This document shows, one piece after another, positions 55,731-64,000 of a stretch of 64,000 nt of DNA; position 1 is the stretch's first letter, and each line of letters starts with the position of its first letter. Below the pieces are notes generated by a model. It was not told the origin of the DNA, ran no database searches, and worked only from the letters and a program-made list of their open reading frames with translations. The stretch is from Desulfosporosinus shakirovi (GTDB taxonomy: Bacteria > Bacillota > Desulfitobacteriia > Desulfitobacteriales > Desulfitobacteriaceae): positions 62,001 through 126,000 of the forward strand of contig NZ_JAJDOO010000007.1 of NCBI RefSeq assembly GCF_020595055.1, in the 5' to 3' direction. Position numbers and translations under genes: made by a program.

Positions 55731-56015
55731 TTAACGGAAAACGCCCTTAACCCCAGAATACTCAGGGATCATTTGTATGGCATTCTCTTCACATTCATTC
55801 GCACAAATTCCGCACCCTTTACACAACTTTAATGTCAGAACTAATTTACCCTCTTGTTGGACTATAGCCCCATCTGGGCAAAACAAGGTGCATTCTAAAC
55901 AGATATTGCAGTTCGCTAAAATTTCCGGATATTGAATACGCCATGTTATCCCTGTTGGCGTCTCGACAAGGCTTCCTGCCTTCGCTGTCGGGACAACCGG
56001 AAGATTTTTTACCAC
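55731..56015 (-). CDS. porD: 2-oxoacid:ferredoxin oxidoreductase delta subunit
   Basis: 94 residues with two 4Fe-4S motifs (CNICLECTLFCP and CKGCGICANEC). It passes electrons from the alpha/beta core to ferredoxin. The start is GTG at 56015, 7 nt after AAAGGAGGG. It is the first gene of the operon driven by the sigma-54 promoter at 56061-56076. Confidence 0.88.
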   Translation of the reverse strand: MVKNLPVVPTAKAGSLVETPTGITWRIQYPEILANCNICLECTLFCPDGAIVQQEGKLVLTLKLCKGCGICANECEENAIQMIPEYSGVKGVFR

Positions 56016-56060
56016 TGATTTTCCCTCCTTTCTATTTTGCTTTCCCTGCTAGCAAGATAA

Positions 56061-56076
56061 TGCAATATGCATGCCA
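56061..56076 (-). promoter_or_regulatory. Sigma-54 (-24/-12) promoter of the por operon
   Basis: On the reverse strand TGGCATGCATATTGCA, with GG and GC separated by exactly 10 bp and close to the consensus TGGCAC-N5-TTGCA. It lies 46 bp before porD and downstream of a sigma-54 activator gene. Confidence 0.85.
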
Positions 56077-56083
56077 TTAAAAG

Positions 56084-56104
56084 ACAAAAAGAGCCGAAGC
56101 TCTT
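56084..56104 (-). terminator. Terminator of the sigma-54 activator gene
   Basis: On the reverse strand AAGAGC-TTCG-GCTCTT with a TTTTTGTCTTTT tail, just before the por promoter. Confidence 0.7.
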
Positions 56105-56219
56105 CTAATACAAAAATATTCTGTCATTAAGCCTGTGGCACCAATATATGTCCCCTTAATTAGGTTGTATATTCTAAAGCTTTTCCATGAGGCCTAGTTT
56201 ACTGTTTCACATAAGCAAC

Positions 56220-56269
56220 ATAAAGTGTTCAGTAGTTGAAGCAACCGTTTCAAATACTGAACACTTTAT
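56220..56269. promoter_or_regulatory. Candidate upstream activator sequence
   Basis: A perfect 15-bp inverted repeat (ATAAAGTGTTCAGTA and its complement) with an inner GTTGAA / TTCAAA dyad, centred about 175 bp upstream of the -24/-12 promoter. Position and symmetry suit the enhancer bound by the PrpR-type activator. A terminator role is less likely because no gene ends nearby on the T-rich strand. Confidence 0.55.
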
Positions 56270-56348
56270 CTTTTTCTTGCATTCCAACAAAGTAAGCCGA
56301 GCTCTCTCGATACTTTCTCTATGACTATTAGAAATCTCAAAATCGCAA

Positions 56349-58253
56349 TTATGACATATCCTCTGCTTCTTGCATCTTACGCCACAAGGTAGTCCGACTA
56401 ATTCCTAAACGACGGGCCGTTTCAGTTTTATTGCCGCCACATTCCTTAAGGGCCTTCTGAATGGAACGAATTTCCGCCAACTCAACTTCGCCACGCAGCC
56501 TCTCTTCCCGTTCAGGAATAATGACAGTCTGCTTTCGGTCCAAGCCAAGCGCCCGAGCAGTATCATCCTCGGAAATTTCCCTTTCCCCGGTCAGCATGAC
56601 TAAACGTTCCATGGCATTGCGCAATTCGCGTATGTTTCCAGGCCATGGATAGTCTAAGAGGATTTGTTCTACTTCTCCAGAAAGCCCACCCGTACTCCGT
56701 TTCATCTTTCGACCAAATTTTTCCAAGAAATGACGGGCAATTAGTAGAATATCATTTCCACGGTCAGCAAGCTCTGGAACCACTAAGGACAAAACATTCA
56801 AGCGATAAAACAGATCTTCTCGAAAGCTTGCCTTTTCGACCATTTCTTTAAGGTCTCGATGTGTCGCTGCCACTAGCCGAACGTTCACTGGCAAAATGCT
56901 GTTATCCCCCAAACGCATGACCTCGCCCTCTTCCAATACCCGAAGTAGGCGTGCTTGCAACGAGGGTGCCATCTCCCCAACCTCGTCCAGAAATAAGGTT
57001 CCACCATGGGCGATCTCAAATACTCCGGCCTTGCCTCCTTTGCGAGCCCCTGTGAAAGCACCCTCAACATAACCAAATAGTTCACTTTCTAAAAGGTTTT
57101 CTGGCAAAGCTGCACAGTTTATGGCCACGAAAGATTCACACCGTCGCGGACTGGCATTGTGAATTGCTTGAGCAAAAAGTTCCTTTCCCGATCCGGTCCT
57201 GCCATGCAAAAGGACTGTAGAATCAACTTGGGCATATTCCCGCGCCCATTTTACAGCATCGTTAATCGCTTGACTTTGCCCTATGATATGACTAAAACTA
57301 TGCTTTGCAACATGTCCCCTGTCGGCTAAGGTACGCCGCACTTTATGTTCTAGACTTTGCAACCGGTCAACGGACTGAAAGGTAGTAACTACCCCCTCTA
57401 ATTTATTGTCCACTTTAATAGGGATATTATTAGCCACAACTTTAACTCGATTTATCTCCATAATCTCCCCAACCTCTGCCTTACCCGTCTTTAAGACATT
57501 TTGACAGCGGGATTTAGGCAACACGTCAATAACCAGCTGTCCAATAGCTTTTTCAGCAGTCCATCCCGTCAGTTTCTCTGCAACCGGATTATAAACGCTA
57601 ATTCTCCCTTCTTCATTCATAGCAATAACCCCGTCATAGGTGAAGTCTAAAATAGCTTTTAATTGTTCAACACGACGTTTTTCTAACTTACGCACTGCTA
57701 AGACGCGCTTTGCTTCCGCAAAAGCGCGCTGGACGGCTTCCCTGCCAGACTTAATTACCACCGCCTGCATGCCCAGTTTTTTCGCCGCATTTACCATAGC
57801 GATTTTACCGATCACAACTTGCACTTCAGCTGCTTTCAGAGCAGCTACCCCTTTAAGAATGTCCTCCTTCTGGTCTGCCAAGGCATACTTTACGAAACTC
57901 TCTCCGACAATCTCTTCGAAACTAACTATCTCTTGAATCATTTCTTTAACATCAACAATGCCGATGGCGCTCCCGAGTCTTTTAGCCTGTAAATACGCTT
58001 CCAAGATATCTAATCCACCAATAAGTACATCAATGACAGGTAGAGAAACTCCAGACTCTCTAATCATCCAAGCGGTAACTCCCCTGCTGACAATCACGTG
58101 GTACCCCTGCCCCTCAGCTTCTAAGGCAAGTTTCACCCCTTCCTCCATTCGGGCGACCTTAATATCGATCTCTGAAGCATCTTCCAAACGACTGACTTCT
58201 TTAACCAAACTAGCCAGCTCTTGTAATGGTGCGATAAATAAGATTTCGGCCAT
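56349..58253 (-). CDS. Sigma-54-dependent activator with PrpR_N, PAS and AAA+ domains
   Basis: 634 residues. Domain order: PrpR_N sensor (residues about 1-195, as in propionate catabolism activators), PAS (about 205-300, FDYTYDGVIAMNEEGRISV-like), AAA+ sigma-54 interaction domain (about 325-560) with GRTGSGKE, GYVEGAFTGARKGG (GAFTGA loop) and GGTLFLDEVGE, and a C-terminal Fis-type HTH (NKTETARRLGISRTTLWRKM). It should bind a dyad upstream of the por operon and activate the -24/-12 promoter when its ligand is present. AGGGGGGGC precedes the ATG. Confidence 0.9.
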   Translation of the reverse strand: MAEILFIAPLQELASLVKEVSRLEDASEIDIKVARMEEGVKLALEAEGQGYHVIVSRGVTAWMIRESGVSLPVIDVLIGGLDILEAYLQAKRLGSAIGIVDVKEMIQEIVSFEEIVGESFVKYALADQKEDILKGVAALKAAEVQVVIGKIAMVNAAKKLGMQAVVIKSGREAVQRAFAEAKRVLAVRKLEKRRVEQLKAILDFTYDGVIAMNEEGRISVYNPVAEKLTGWTAEKAIGQLVIDVLPKSRCQNVLKTGKAEVGEIMEINRVKVVANNIPIKVDNKLEGVVTTFQSVDRLQSLEHKVRRTLADRGHVAKHSFSHIIGQSQAINDAVKWAREYAQVDSTVLLHGRTGSGKELFAQAIHNASPRRCESFVAINCAALPENLLESELFGYVEGAFTGARKGGKAGVFEIAHGGTLFLDEVGEMAPSLQARLLRVLEEGEVMRLGDNSILPVNVRLVAATHRDLKEMVEKASFREDLFYRLNVLSLVVPELADRGNDILLIARHFLEKFGRKMKRSTGGLSGEVEQILLDYPWPGNIRELRNAMERLVMLTGEREISEDDTARALGLDRKQTVIIPEREERLRGEVELAEIRSIQKALKECGGNKTETARRLGISRTTLWRKMQEAEDMS

Positions 58254-58312
58254 TTCTTACGCCCCCCCGGTTTCGTGTTTTGCCATTGATCAACCAGTAT
58301 GGCGTCTATGTC

Positions 58313-58840
58313 TTAGAATTTTGACCCATACTTATTCACGTGAACCTTATCAAACCCTAAATCTCCCTCCAAATGAGACGACTTAGATTCGTCAGGGTAT
58401 CCGATAGAAATAATCGAAGTAACTTTAAGATTCTCTGGAATGCTCAAGATCTTTCGTACGTACTGTTCGGCCGTTTCGGATTCCAAAAACTGGCGTTCCC
58501 TAATTTGAATCCAGCATGATCCTAATCCTAAAGATGCTGAAGTTAGATGTAAAATCGTTGCCGCAATGGATGCATCTTCTATCCATACATCACTTTTCGC
58601 AGGATCAGCTAAAATAACAATGCCCATGGCAGCATCCTTTAGAAACCCTGCACCTTTTTTACATGATGCTAACTGAGTTAATACTTCAGAATCATCGACA
58701 GCAACAAATTGCCACGGTTGGAACCCTCGCGAGGAGGGACTTAATAATGTAGCTTTTAAAAGCAATTGAACTGTGTCAACATCCAACTTTTCAGATGTGT
58801 ACTTCCGAATACTGCGGCGTTTATAGAGAAGATCCAACAT
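58313..58840 (-). CDS. Nitroreductase-family protein
   Basis: 175 residues, starting at ATG 58840 after GGGGGTAGAATT; the frame is open to 58933. FMN-binding features: RRSIRKYTSEKLD at the N-terminus, SSRGFQPWQFVAV, and GLGSCWIQIRER. The enzyme is the small NAD(P)H:flavin type of nitroreductase. A cobalamin-related role (BluB) is possible because cbi genes are upstream, but a terminator separates them and the sequence has no BluB-specific feature that I recognise. Confidence 0.78.
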   Translation of the reverse strand: MLDLLYKRRSIRKYTSEKLDVDTVQLLLKATLLSPSSRGFQPWQFVAVDDSEVLTQLASCKKGAGFLKDAAMGIVILADPAKSDVWIEDASIAATILHLTSASLGLGSCWIQIRERQFLESETAEQYVRKILSIPENLKVTSIISIGYPDESKSSHLEGDLGFDKVHVNKYGSKF

Positions 58841-59020
58841 AATTCTACCCCCTGTCAAATTTGAACCTAGATAATAATTTTCTAATTTTATGTAAACTAT
58901 ATACTCATTAAGATTATATTGAACGCCCTTCATTATTTTTGCAAGCCCTGAGAAAAAAATTTTCCAAATCTACTCTCCTGTCCTTAGGTTTTTATTCTAG
59001 GAGAGAACTTTAATAGGCTG

Positions 59021-59053
59021 AAAAAAGAGACGAGGATCAGTCGTCCTCGTCTC
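59021..59053 (-). terminator. Terminator of the cbi operon
   Basis: A perfect 10-bp stem GAGACGAGGA / TCCTCGTCTC; on the reverse strand it ends in TTTTTTCAGCC. It follows cbiJ. Confidence 0.85.
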
Positions 59054-59070
59054 AAGTGATTATATTCATA

Positions 59071-59802
59071 TCATTTTGGCAAAGTAACATTAGCGTCTAC
59101 CCAATCCAGCAATTCATGAATACTGTTGACCGTCAATCCTAAATTCAGATTGTTTCTTTTGATAAACACAATCTCTAAACCCAATTCCAAAGCAGCAGAG
59201 ATTTTCGTATCAGTCCCACCAGCAAACCCGCTGTCTCGAGTCAAAAGAATATCAGCCCCGTAAAATTTAAAGAATACTCGATTTACATCTCTAGAAAATT
59301 GCCCTTGCATAGCAACGATATTCCTTGGCGGAATGCCCATATCTTGACACTTCTGAACTAAACGTCCCTCGGGCAGAACCCGGACAACTATACGGGCAAA
59401 TCGGGCAAACGGACTTCGCACTATGCTTTCTAATTGGTGACTTCCCGTCGTGACAAAAATCGTTACAGGACGCCCTTTCTCTTGATGCAAAGCACCCACG
59501 CGCCGCTCCAATTGGAGCAACGCTTCCTCCCAATTATCTACTGGATAGATTAACGAGCTAACAGGAATGATTGTCTCAGGTCTTTCTAAACGAAGATAAG
59601 GAATACCTCGCGGTTCACACCATTGGCGTAAAGGGGCAAACTTTACACTACTGGAAGGCGGGCTGGCATCAATGATTAATGTCGGCGAATGCAGACACAT
59701 CTTTTCGCTCCACGTTTGCGTTCGTATTAGCTCAAGCCTTCTGCTATTAAGACATTCACTAATCTCACGCGCCGCAGCTGTTTCTCCCAAAAGTAATATC
59801 AT
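59071..59802 (-). CDS. cbiJ: Precorrin-6A/cobalt-precorrin-6A reductase
   Basis: 243 residues. The N-terminal ILLLGETAAAREI and the C-terminal DILLTRDSGFAGGTDTKISA with a final helix (ELGLEIVFIKRN) match CbiJ/CobK, the NADPH-dependent reductase of the corrin ring. It follows cbiO by 27 bp and is probably co-transcribed with the cobalt importer, so cobalt supply and ring synthesis are co-regulated by the upstream cobalamin riboswitch. No other corrin ring gene is in the window. Confidence 0.82.
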   Translation of the reverse strand: MILLLGETAAAREISECLNSRRLELIRTQTWSEKMCLHSPTLIIDASPPSSSVKFAPLRQWCEPRGIPYLRLERPETIIPVSSLIYPVDNWEEALLQLERRVGALHQEKGRPVTIFVTTGSHQLESIVRSPFARFARIVVRVLPEGRLVQKCQDMGIPPRNIVAMQGQFSRDVNRVFFKFYGADILLTRDSGFAGGTDTKISAALELGLEIVFIKRNNLNLGLTVNSIHELLDWVDANVTLPK

Positions 59803-59829
59803 TTGCTAACCTCCATAGAGATGTTCATT

Positions 59830-60690
59830 CTAAGCACTTTGTTGACCGCTCTTAGCCGGAATGTTCTGGAATAAATCTGTTTTGGTTTTTGGTAAAGGAG
59901 CAGACGAAGGAAGCCATCCTTTTTTCACCAACTCGGTATGTGTTTCTATTAGCCAAGGAATAGTCAAATCAGCACGTTTCACAATCTCTGGCCGAGTTAA
60001 TAGCTCGCCAGGTAATCCGTGGGCGATGATTTCTCCACGGTACATTATTGCTAATCTGTCTGACCAGCTATACGCTAAATCGACGTCGTGCGTTGATAGA
60101 ATAATTGTTTTACCCTCTAAGCTCAATTTCTCCAGGATTTGCATGAACTCATGAGAATGACGAGGATCCATTCCGGCGGTTGGCTCATCAAATATAATGA
60201 CTTCCGGCTCCATTGCTAATACTCCCGCGATAGAAACCCGTTTTTTCTGACCATAACTTAACAGGTGAGTCGGTTTATCTTCAAGGTCAGTGGTTTCAGT
60301 ATCTAACATGGCTTGCTTAACTCTCTCTATTACTACTTCTTCTGAAAGTCCGAGATTGAGCGGGCCAAACGAGATATCTTGCCACACACTAGCGGAAAAC
60401 AACTGACTATCTGGATCTTGAAAGACAATTCCTACTTTTTTGCGCAATTCGATTAAGTCCTGTTTTTTATAAGAAATATCTTGTCCCTGATATTTAATAA
60501 AGCCCGAGTTTGGACGATAGATTCCGTTAAAATGCATAAATAAAGTAGATTTACCCGCTCCGTTTGATCCGAGAATAGCTAGTCTTTCTCCCTTTTGAAC
60601 TTGCAAATTCACTTTGCGTAAAGCGCTTGTCCCATCTGGATAAGAATATTCTAGATTAACTGCTTCAAGTATGAGCTCAGACAAATTCAT
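59830..60690 (-). CDS. cbiO: Cobalt ECF transporter ATPase
   Basis: 286 residues. ABC motifs: GSNGAGKSTLFMHFNG, QDPDSQLFSASVWQDI, LLSYGQKKRVSIAG (signature variant LSYGQKKR) and IIFDEPTAGMDP. LSYGQ is typical of energy-coupling-factor ATPases. The ATG at 60690 shares its A with the TAA of cbiQ (TAATG), and GGAGGT lies just upstream, so translation is coupled. Confidence 0.9.
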   Translation of the reverse strand: MNLSELILEAVNLEYSYPDGTSALRKVNLQVQKGERLAILGSNGAGKSTLFMHFNGIYRPNSGFIKYQGQDISYKKQDLIELRKKVGIVFQDPDSQLFSASVWQDISFGPLNLGLSEEVVIERVKQAMLDTETTDLEDKPTHLLSYGQKKRVSIAGVLAMEPEVIIFDEPTAGMDPRHSHEFMQILEKLSLEGKTIILSTHDVDLAYSWSDRLAIMYRGEIIAHGLPGELLTRPEIVKRADLTIPWLIETHTELVKKGWLPSSAPLPKTKTDLFQNIPAKSGQQSA

Positions 60691-61460
60691 TACCTCCAAA
60701 GCAAATTCAGTATAATTAAAGGTATCTCAATCCCAGCGATAAAAAAATAATTTCTAAGGGAAATCGGCCGTTTCTGGGAAAGCACTCTAATTTCTCCATT
60801 GTACCCTCGCGCGGCCATGGTATTGTAAAGATCTTGATATTTTACAAAGACTTTACCTAGAAGAGCAGAAAAGAGCCTACTCATAGAACGAAAAGAACTT
60901 TTTAGAGAAACATAACCGGAACGAGAATACTGCGCACGCCGAATCATTGTCGCCGTTTCCAGAAAAACAAAGATAAAGCGATATATGAGTACCATCAATT
61001 CAGTAATAATGAAAGGTACTTTTAATGTATGGAGGACTGCGATCAGCTCAGTGATTGGTGTTGTCAAGGCTAGAAAATAGAGACAGGATACAGCCCCTAA
61101 CGATCTGAGAAAGAGGTTAGCGGCTGTCAGTAGATCTGGGTAGTGTATCCCTATAGTAAAACCCTTAACTGTTTGAGCCAGCCAAAATCCAGAAGAGTCG
61201 GTCGATACTGAAATTGCTATCGTTAATACACTGATTAAAAGGAAGGACATTGGAATAGCTAAAAGTCTGATTAGAACTCGAGTCGGAATACCTGCTTTAA
61301 AGACAATTCCTCCAGCCATTAAAACTAAAACGATGAATGGGGTAAGCATCGTTGAAGATGTTAGACACATGCCCATTGTAAGCATTGCAAAAAGAGACTT
61401 TTCTGCGGGATGAACGCTTTTTAGTTTATTGTTATAGGCATAAGCATCAATGGCAATCAC
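60690..61460 (-). CDS. cbiQ: Cobalt ECF transporter transmembrane subunit
   Basis: 256 residues with five or six helices and the family motifs AARGYNGEIRVL and RRAQYSRSGYVSLKSS near the C-terminus, which contact the ATPase. It overlaps cbiN by 4 bp. It couples CbiO to the CbiM substrate component. Confidence 0.88.
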   Translation of the reverse strand: MIAIDAYAYNNKLKSVHPAEKSLFAMLTMGMCLTSSTMLTPFIVLVLMAGGIVFKAGIPTRVLIRLLAIPMSFLLISVLTIAISVSTDSSGFWLAQTVKGFTIGIHYPDLLTAANLFLRSLGAVSCLYFLALTTPITELIAVLHTLKVPFIITELMVLIYRFIFVFLETATMIRRAQYSRSGYVSLKSSFRSMSRLFSALLGKVFVKYQDLYNTMAARGYNGEIRVLSQKRPISLRNYFFIAGIEIPLIILNLLWR

Positions 61461-61753
61461 GCTTGATCACTCTTATTAACAGCATGTTTGCCCTTCGAGT
61501 AGCCTAGATAATAAAAAACAAATCCACTTCCGATAGCAGCCTGCAGAGCAAACAGTAACGATTCAATCTCGCCGCTGGGTGGTTCCCAAAACGACTCAAA
61601 CCAAGGGGTGTAATCAGCATTGAGTTCCATGATCGCTTCTGAAGCCTGACCATCAGCACCACCAAACTCGGCATCCCTCGCTATATAAAGAGGAAGAACA
61701 GCTAATAATACTACAAATCCTAGAATTATCATGTTCTTGGTAAAGAGTTTCAT
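61457..61753 (-). CDS. cbiN: Cobalt transporter accessory protein
   Basis: 98 residues with two helices flanking an extracytoplasmic loop ([20 protein letters not shown] then [20 protein letters not shown]), which is the CbiN pattern. It assists cobalt loading of CbiM. It overlaps cbiM and cbiQ by 4 bp on each side. Confidence 0.9.
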   Translation of the reverse strand: MKLFTKNMIILGFVVLLAVLPLYIARDAEFGGADGQASEAIMELNADYTPWFESFWEPPSGEIESLLFALQAAIGSGFVFYYLGYSKGKHAVNKSDQA

Positions 61754-62535
61754 GCTTTCACCCCCCGTTTAATGGAAGTTATCGCTTTACCTGTGAATGC
61801 GGTTAAAACTTGCAACTCTCTTTGACTATAAACGGTAAGAATATTAAATACCATAACTGTAAGTAGTCCTTCACTTATCGCTAAAGGAATCTGAGTGACT
61901 GCAAAAATACCCATGAATTTAAGTATGGCAGCGCTTACTCCACCTGAAGCTGCGGGAAAGGCGAGACCTAACTGAATGGAGGTTGTTACATAGGTCATCA
62001 AATTCCCTAAACTTGCTGCCATGAAAATCGAGAGCCATTGGGGAGCCCCCAATTTTTTCAATCCTTTATAGACACCATATGTGACAAAAGGTCCAACAAT
62101 TCCCATAGAAAACGTATTCGCACCTAAGGTTGTTATTCCTCCGTGAGCCAACAAAAGTGCTTGGAAAATTAAAACAATCATTCCTAGAACCGTCATAGCT
62201 GCGGGTCCAAATAAAATTGCACCTAGGCCAACACCTGTAGGATGCGAGCAACTACCGGTGACAGATGGAATTTTTAAAGCTGACAGAACAAATGCAAAGG
62301 CTCCCGCCATTCCTAATAACATTTTTAAGTTTGGGTAGAGTGTAACTGTTTGTTTAATTGAACGCACTCCAGCAATAACAAAAGGAATCATGGCAATCCA
62401 CCAGAAGGCTGCCCAGTTAAAGGGTAAGAAGCCTTCCATGATGTGCATCGCGTAAACATTATCAGGAATAAAGATGTATATAGACATGACATAGGCTATT
62501 AATAAACCGATATGTTTTATTTTACGAAGACTCAT
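61750..62535 (-). CDS. cbiM: Cobalt transporter substrate component
   Basis: 261 residues. An N-terminal signal-like helix ([19 protein letters not shown]) is followed by MHIMEGFLP; after cleavage its exposed N-terminus binds Co2+ in Cbi[21 protein letters not shown] and a later [19 protein letters not shown] are further CbiM motifs. First gene of cbiMNQOJ, under a cobalamin riboswitch. Confidence 0.92.
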   Translation of the reverse strand: MSLRKIKHIGLLIAYVMSIYIFIPDNVYAMHIMEGFLPFNWAAFWWIAMIPFVIAGVRSIKQTVTLYPNLKMLLGMAGAFAFVLSALKIPSVTGSCSHPTGVGLGAILFGPAAMTVLGMIVLIFQALLLAHGGITTLGANTFSMGIVGPFVTYGVYKGLKKLGAPQWLSIFMAASLGNLMTYVTTSIQLGLAFPAASGGVSAAILKFMGIFAVTQIPLAISEGLLTVMVFNILTVYSQRELQVLTAFTGKAITSIKRGVKA

Positions 62536-62648
62536 AGTTTTAACACTCCTTCTTTACGTTAATCATCAAACCTAATGTTTGTTGATTTAACTAACAAGAT
62601 ACCTTTTATGCACTGCTCCCGTATCCCCCTCTCTAATCGAAAAATAAA

Positions 62649-62698
62649 GAGATAACCCTACATCACTAATCCGAAGACAGCAACGTACCGGTTATCTC
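62649..62698 (-). terminator. Distal terminator-like hairpin in the cbi leader
   Basis: On the reverse strand GAGATAACC ... GGTTATCTC with a 32-nt loop, followed by TTTATTTTT. It lies between the riboswitch terminator and cbiM. Confidence 0.5.
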
Positions 62699-62827
62699 GA
62701 ACGATGCGTTCTCTTCTGCTTTCAAGTCGCGTTCGCATTTTTGAAAGCAGATCCCGCTAGAACAAGACATTAACCTGCAGATAGTTTCCCTCGGGAAACC
62801 TATTATGTACTCAAAATAATATATAAA

Positions 62828-62848
62828 GCCCTCCATGATATGGAGGGC
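62828..62848 (-). terminator. Riboswitch-associated terminator
   Basis: On the reverse strand GCCCTCCAT-ATC-ATGGAGGGC followed by TTTATATATTATTTTG, about 40 bp after the riboswitch aptamer. Confidence 0.75.
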
Positions 62849-62884
62849 CGAATTAACAAAAATCCCTGCCACTCATCCATCGTG

Positions 62885-63030
62885 AGTTAAAGCATACGAG
62901 CAGTCAGGTCTCCTGGCTTAGGTTCATCGTTTATTGCCTCCTTCCCAAGTTCCCTCAGTGGATATGGCAAAAACTCCCCATTTACAGTGGCGGGACCGCA
63001 CCGGATTCACACCGGCTTCCCTGTTTAATT
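62885..63030 (-). ncRNA. Cobalamin riboswitch
   Basis: On the reverse strand the conserved elements appear in order: CAGGGAAGCCGGTGTGAATC, CGGTGCGGTCCCGCCACTGT, GCCATATCCACTGAGGGAA and AAGCCAGGAGACCTGACTG (the B12 box). It lies 350 bp before cbiM, with terminator hairpins in between, and is expected to shut off cobalt uptake when adenosylcobalamin is abundant. Confidence 0.93.
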
Positions 63031-63129
63031 TTTCTTATAAAGAAAAATTACTTGCTCGAAATATTTACTTTTTATAAACTTAACACGAATACTCTTCCCC
63101 GTCAAGTAAGAATTTTTTTAACTTTATAA

Positions 63130-64000
63130 CTATTCAACCTCTTGAATAATCGGCAAAATAACAGGTCTGCGGCGTGTTTTCTCATAAAAGTGTTTGCTTA
63201 AAGTATCTCGGATTTGATTTTTAAAGACAGCCCATTCCGTAACTCGATTCTCTCGACAACGCGCCATCGTCTGTCTAACCTTTTGTTTAGCTTCTTCTAA
63301 CATAGTCTCTGACTCACGTACATAAACAAATCCTCGTGTCACAATATCCGGACCCGATACAATAGCTCCACTTGAACGACTTATGGTCATGACGACAATT
63401 AGAATACCGTCTTGTGAAAGTTGTTTGCGATCTCGTAACACGATGTTGCCTACGTCTCCGATCCCTAACCCGTCTATCAAGACTTTTCCAGCCATTACCT
63501 TACTGCCTAAAGCTGCCCCGTGGCGTGTAAATTCAACAACCCCACCGTTCTCAGTGATAAAAATATTTTCTCTGGGAATACCAAGTTGTTCTGCTAACTG
63601 GGCATGTTTGATCAACATGCGATACTCCCCGTGAACAGGCATAAAATATTGCGGTCGAACCATGCTGAGCATTAATTTTTGTTCTTCCTGACTTGCATGA
63701 CCCGATACGTGCATTCCTTCTGCAGATTCGTAAATCACATTCGCTCCCAATTTAAACAATTGGTCGACTGTCTTAGCTACAGATTTCTCATTGCCTGGAA
63801 TTGGGCTCGCAGAAATGATCACAGTGTCTCCCGGTTGAATCGCTACATGCCGATGATCGTGGTTAGCCATGCGGGTTAACGCTGACATGGGCTCACCTTG
63901 GCTCCCAGTGGTTAAAATACAAGCCTGATTTCCCGGCAGTCCGATGATTTCATCGATATCCATAAGGGTTCCCTCTGGAATATCTAAATACCCCAGTTCT
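63130..64000 (-). CDS. rnj: Ribonuclease J, C-terminal part (start outside window)
   Basis: The visible 290 residues begin at the window edge with ELGYLDIPEGTLMDIDEI and contain the beta-CASP motifs ACILTTGSQGEPMSALTRMA, YESAEGMHVSGHASQEE and FMPVHGEYRMLIKHAQLA, then the C-terminal domain (KTRRRPVILPII). RNase J is an endo- and 5' exonuclease for mRNA turnover. The metallo-beta-lactamase N-terminal half lies beyond 64000. The next gene on the same strand is cbiM, separated by the cobalamin riboswitch. Confidence 0.92.
   Translation of the reverse strand, partial: ELGYLDIPEGTLMDIDEIIGLPGNQACILTTGSQGEPMSALTRMANHDHRHVAIQPGDTVIISASPIPGNEKSVAKTVDQLFKLGANVIYESAEGMHVSGHASQEEQKLMLSMVRPQYFMPVHGEYRMLIKHAQLAEQLGIPRENIFITENGGVVEFTRHGAALGSKVMAGKVLIDGLGIGDVGNIVLRDRKQLSQDGILIVVMTISRSSGAIVSGPDIVTRGFVYVRESETMLEEAKQKVRQTMARCRENRVTEWAVFKNQIRDTLSKHFYEKTRRRPVILPIIQEVE

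Noticed and set aside
62666-62872. A small ORF containing HIMEGF, like the start of CbiM
   Set aside because: The match comes from the arms of the riboswitch terminator hairpin. There is no ribosome binding site and no CbiM homology beyond six residues.

Overview
The window looks like the chromosome of an anaerobic, spore-forming, low-to-medium GC Firmicute of the Peptococcaceae type (Desulfosporosinus or Desulfitobacterium-like). This is inferred from the gene content: a CooF/CooS-like redox operon, a 2-oxoacid:ferredoxin oxidoreductase under sigma-54 control, LUD/LutB-like and GlcDF-like oxidases, a leucine T-box, a cobalamin riboswitch and strong AGGAGG ribosome binding sites. No rRNA, tRNA, CRISPR array or complete transposon was seen.

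Layout. 1-5.3 kb is a decaying accessory stretch: a partial GGDEF membrane protein, a mobile-element relic, a broken DUF2889-like gene, a four-repeat peptidoglycan-binding protein, a broken LysM/GH18 gene and a small membrane protein. 5.7-16.2 kb holds two paralogous 740-residue CoA-transferase-like proteins. Each follows a 36-bp palindrome. They flank a three-gene operon for an enlarged YeiH-type transporter and a lipoteichoic-acid-synthase-like enzyme. 16.3-21.1 kb is a nucleoside-type BMP ABC importer. 21.5-25.5 kb holds a LutAB-like pair, an M23 peptidase and a bactofilin. 25.6-27.5 kb is leuA with a T-box leader. 27.5-34.5 kb is an efflux block (MFS pump, membrane-fusion protein, MacB-like ABC exporter) led by a TetR repressor whose operator overlaps its own promoter. 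34.9-41.6 kb holds an orphan gene, a second relic of the same mobile element, a YeiH transporter with a divergent LysR regulator, a truncated MBL protein, an aminotransferase and a MocR-type regulator.

42.1-46.9 kb is the most unusual region. It is an operon of CooF, a CooS homologue that keeps the cluster B cysteines but lacks cluster D and all recognisable C-cluster ligands, a ferredoxin fusion, an unknown Cys-rich protein and an NAD(P)H-type flavoprotein. 47.6-58.3 kb appears to be one catabolic module: a PrpR_N/PAS/AAA+ sigma-54 activator, a textbook -24/-12 promoter, porDABG, a GntP permease, an orphan aconitase-family large subunit and a GlcD/GlcF oxidase. The likely logic is import of a hydroxy acid, oxidation to the 2-oxo acid, then ferredoxin-linked oxidation to an acyl-CoA. 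58.3-62.5 kb has a nitroreductase, cbiJ and the cobalt importer cbiMNQO behind a cobalamin riboswitch. The window ends inside an RNase J gene.

All family assignments are by reading the translated sequences; no database search was run.
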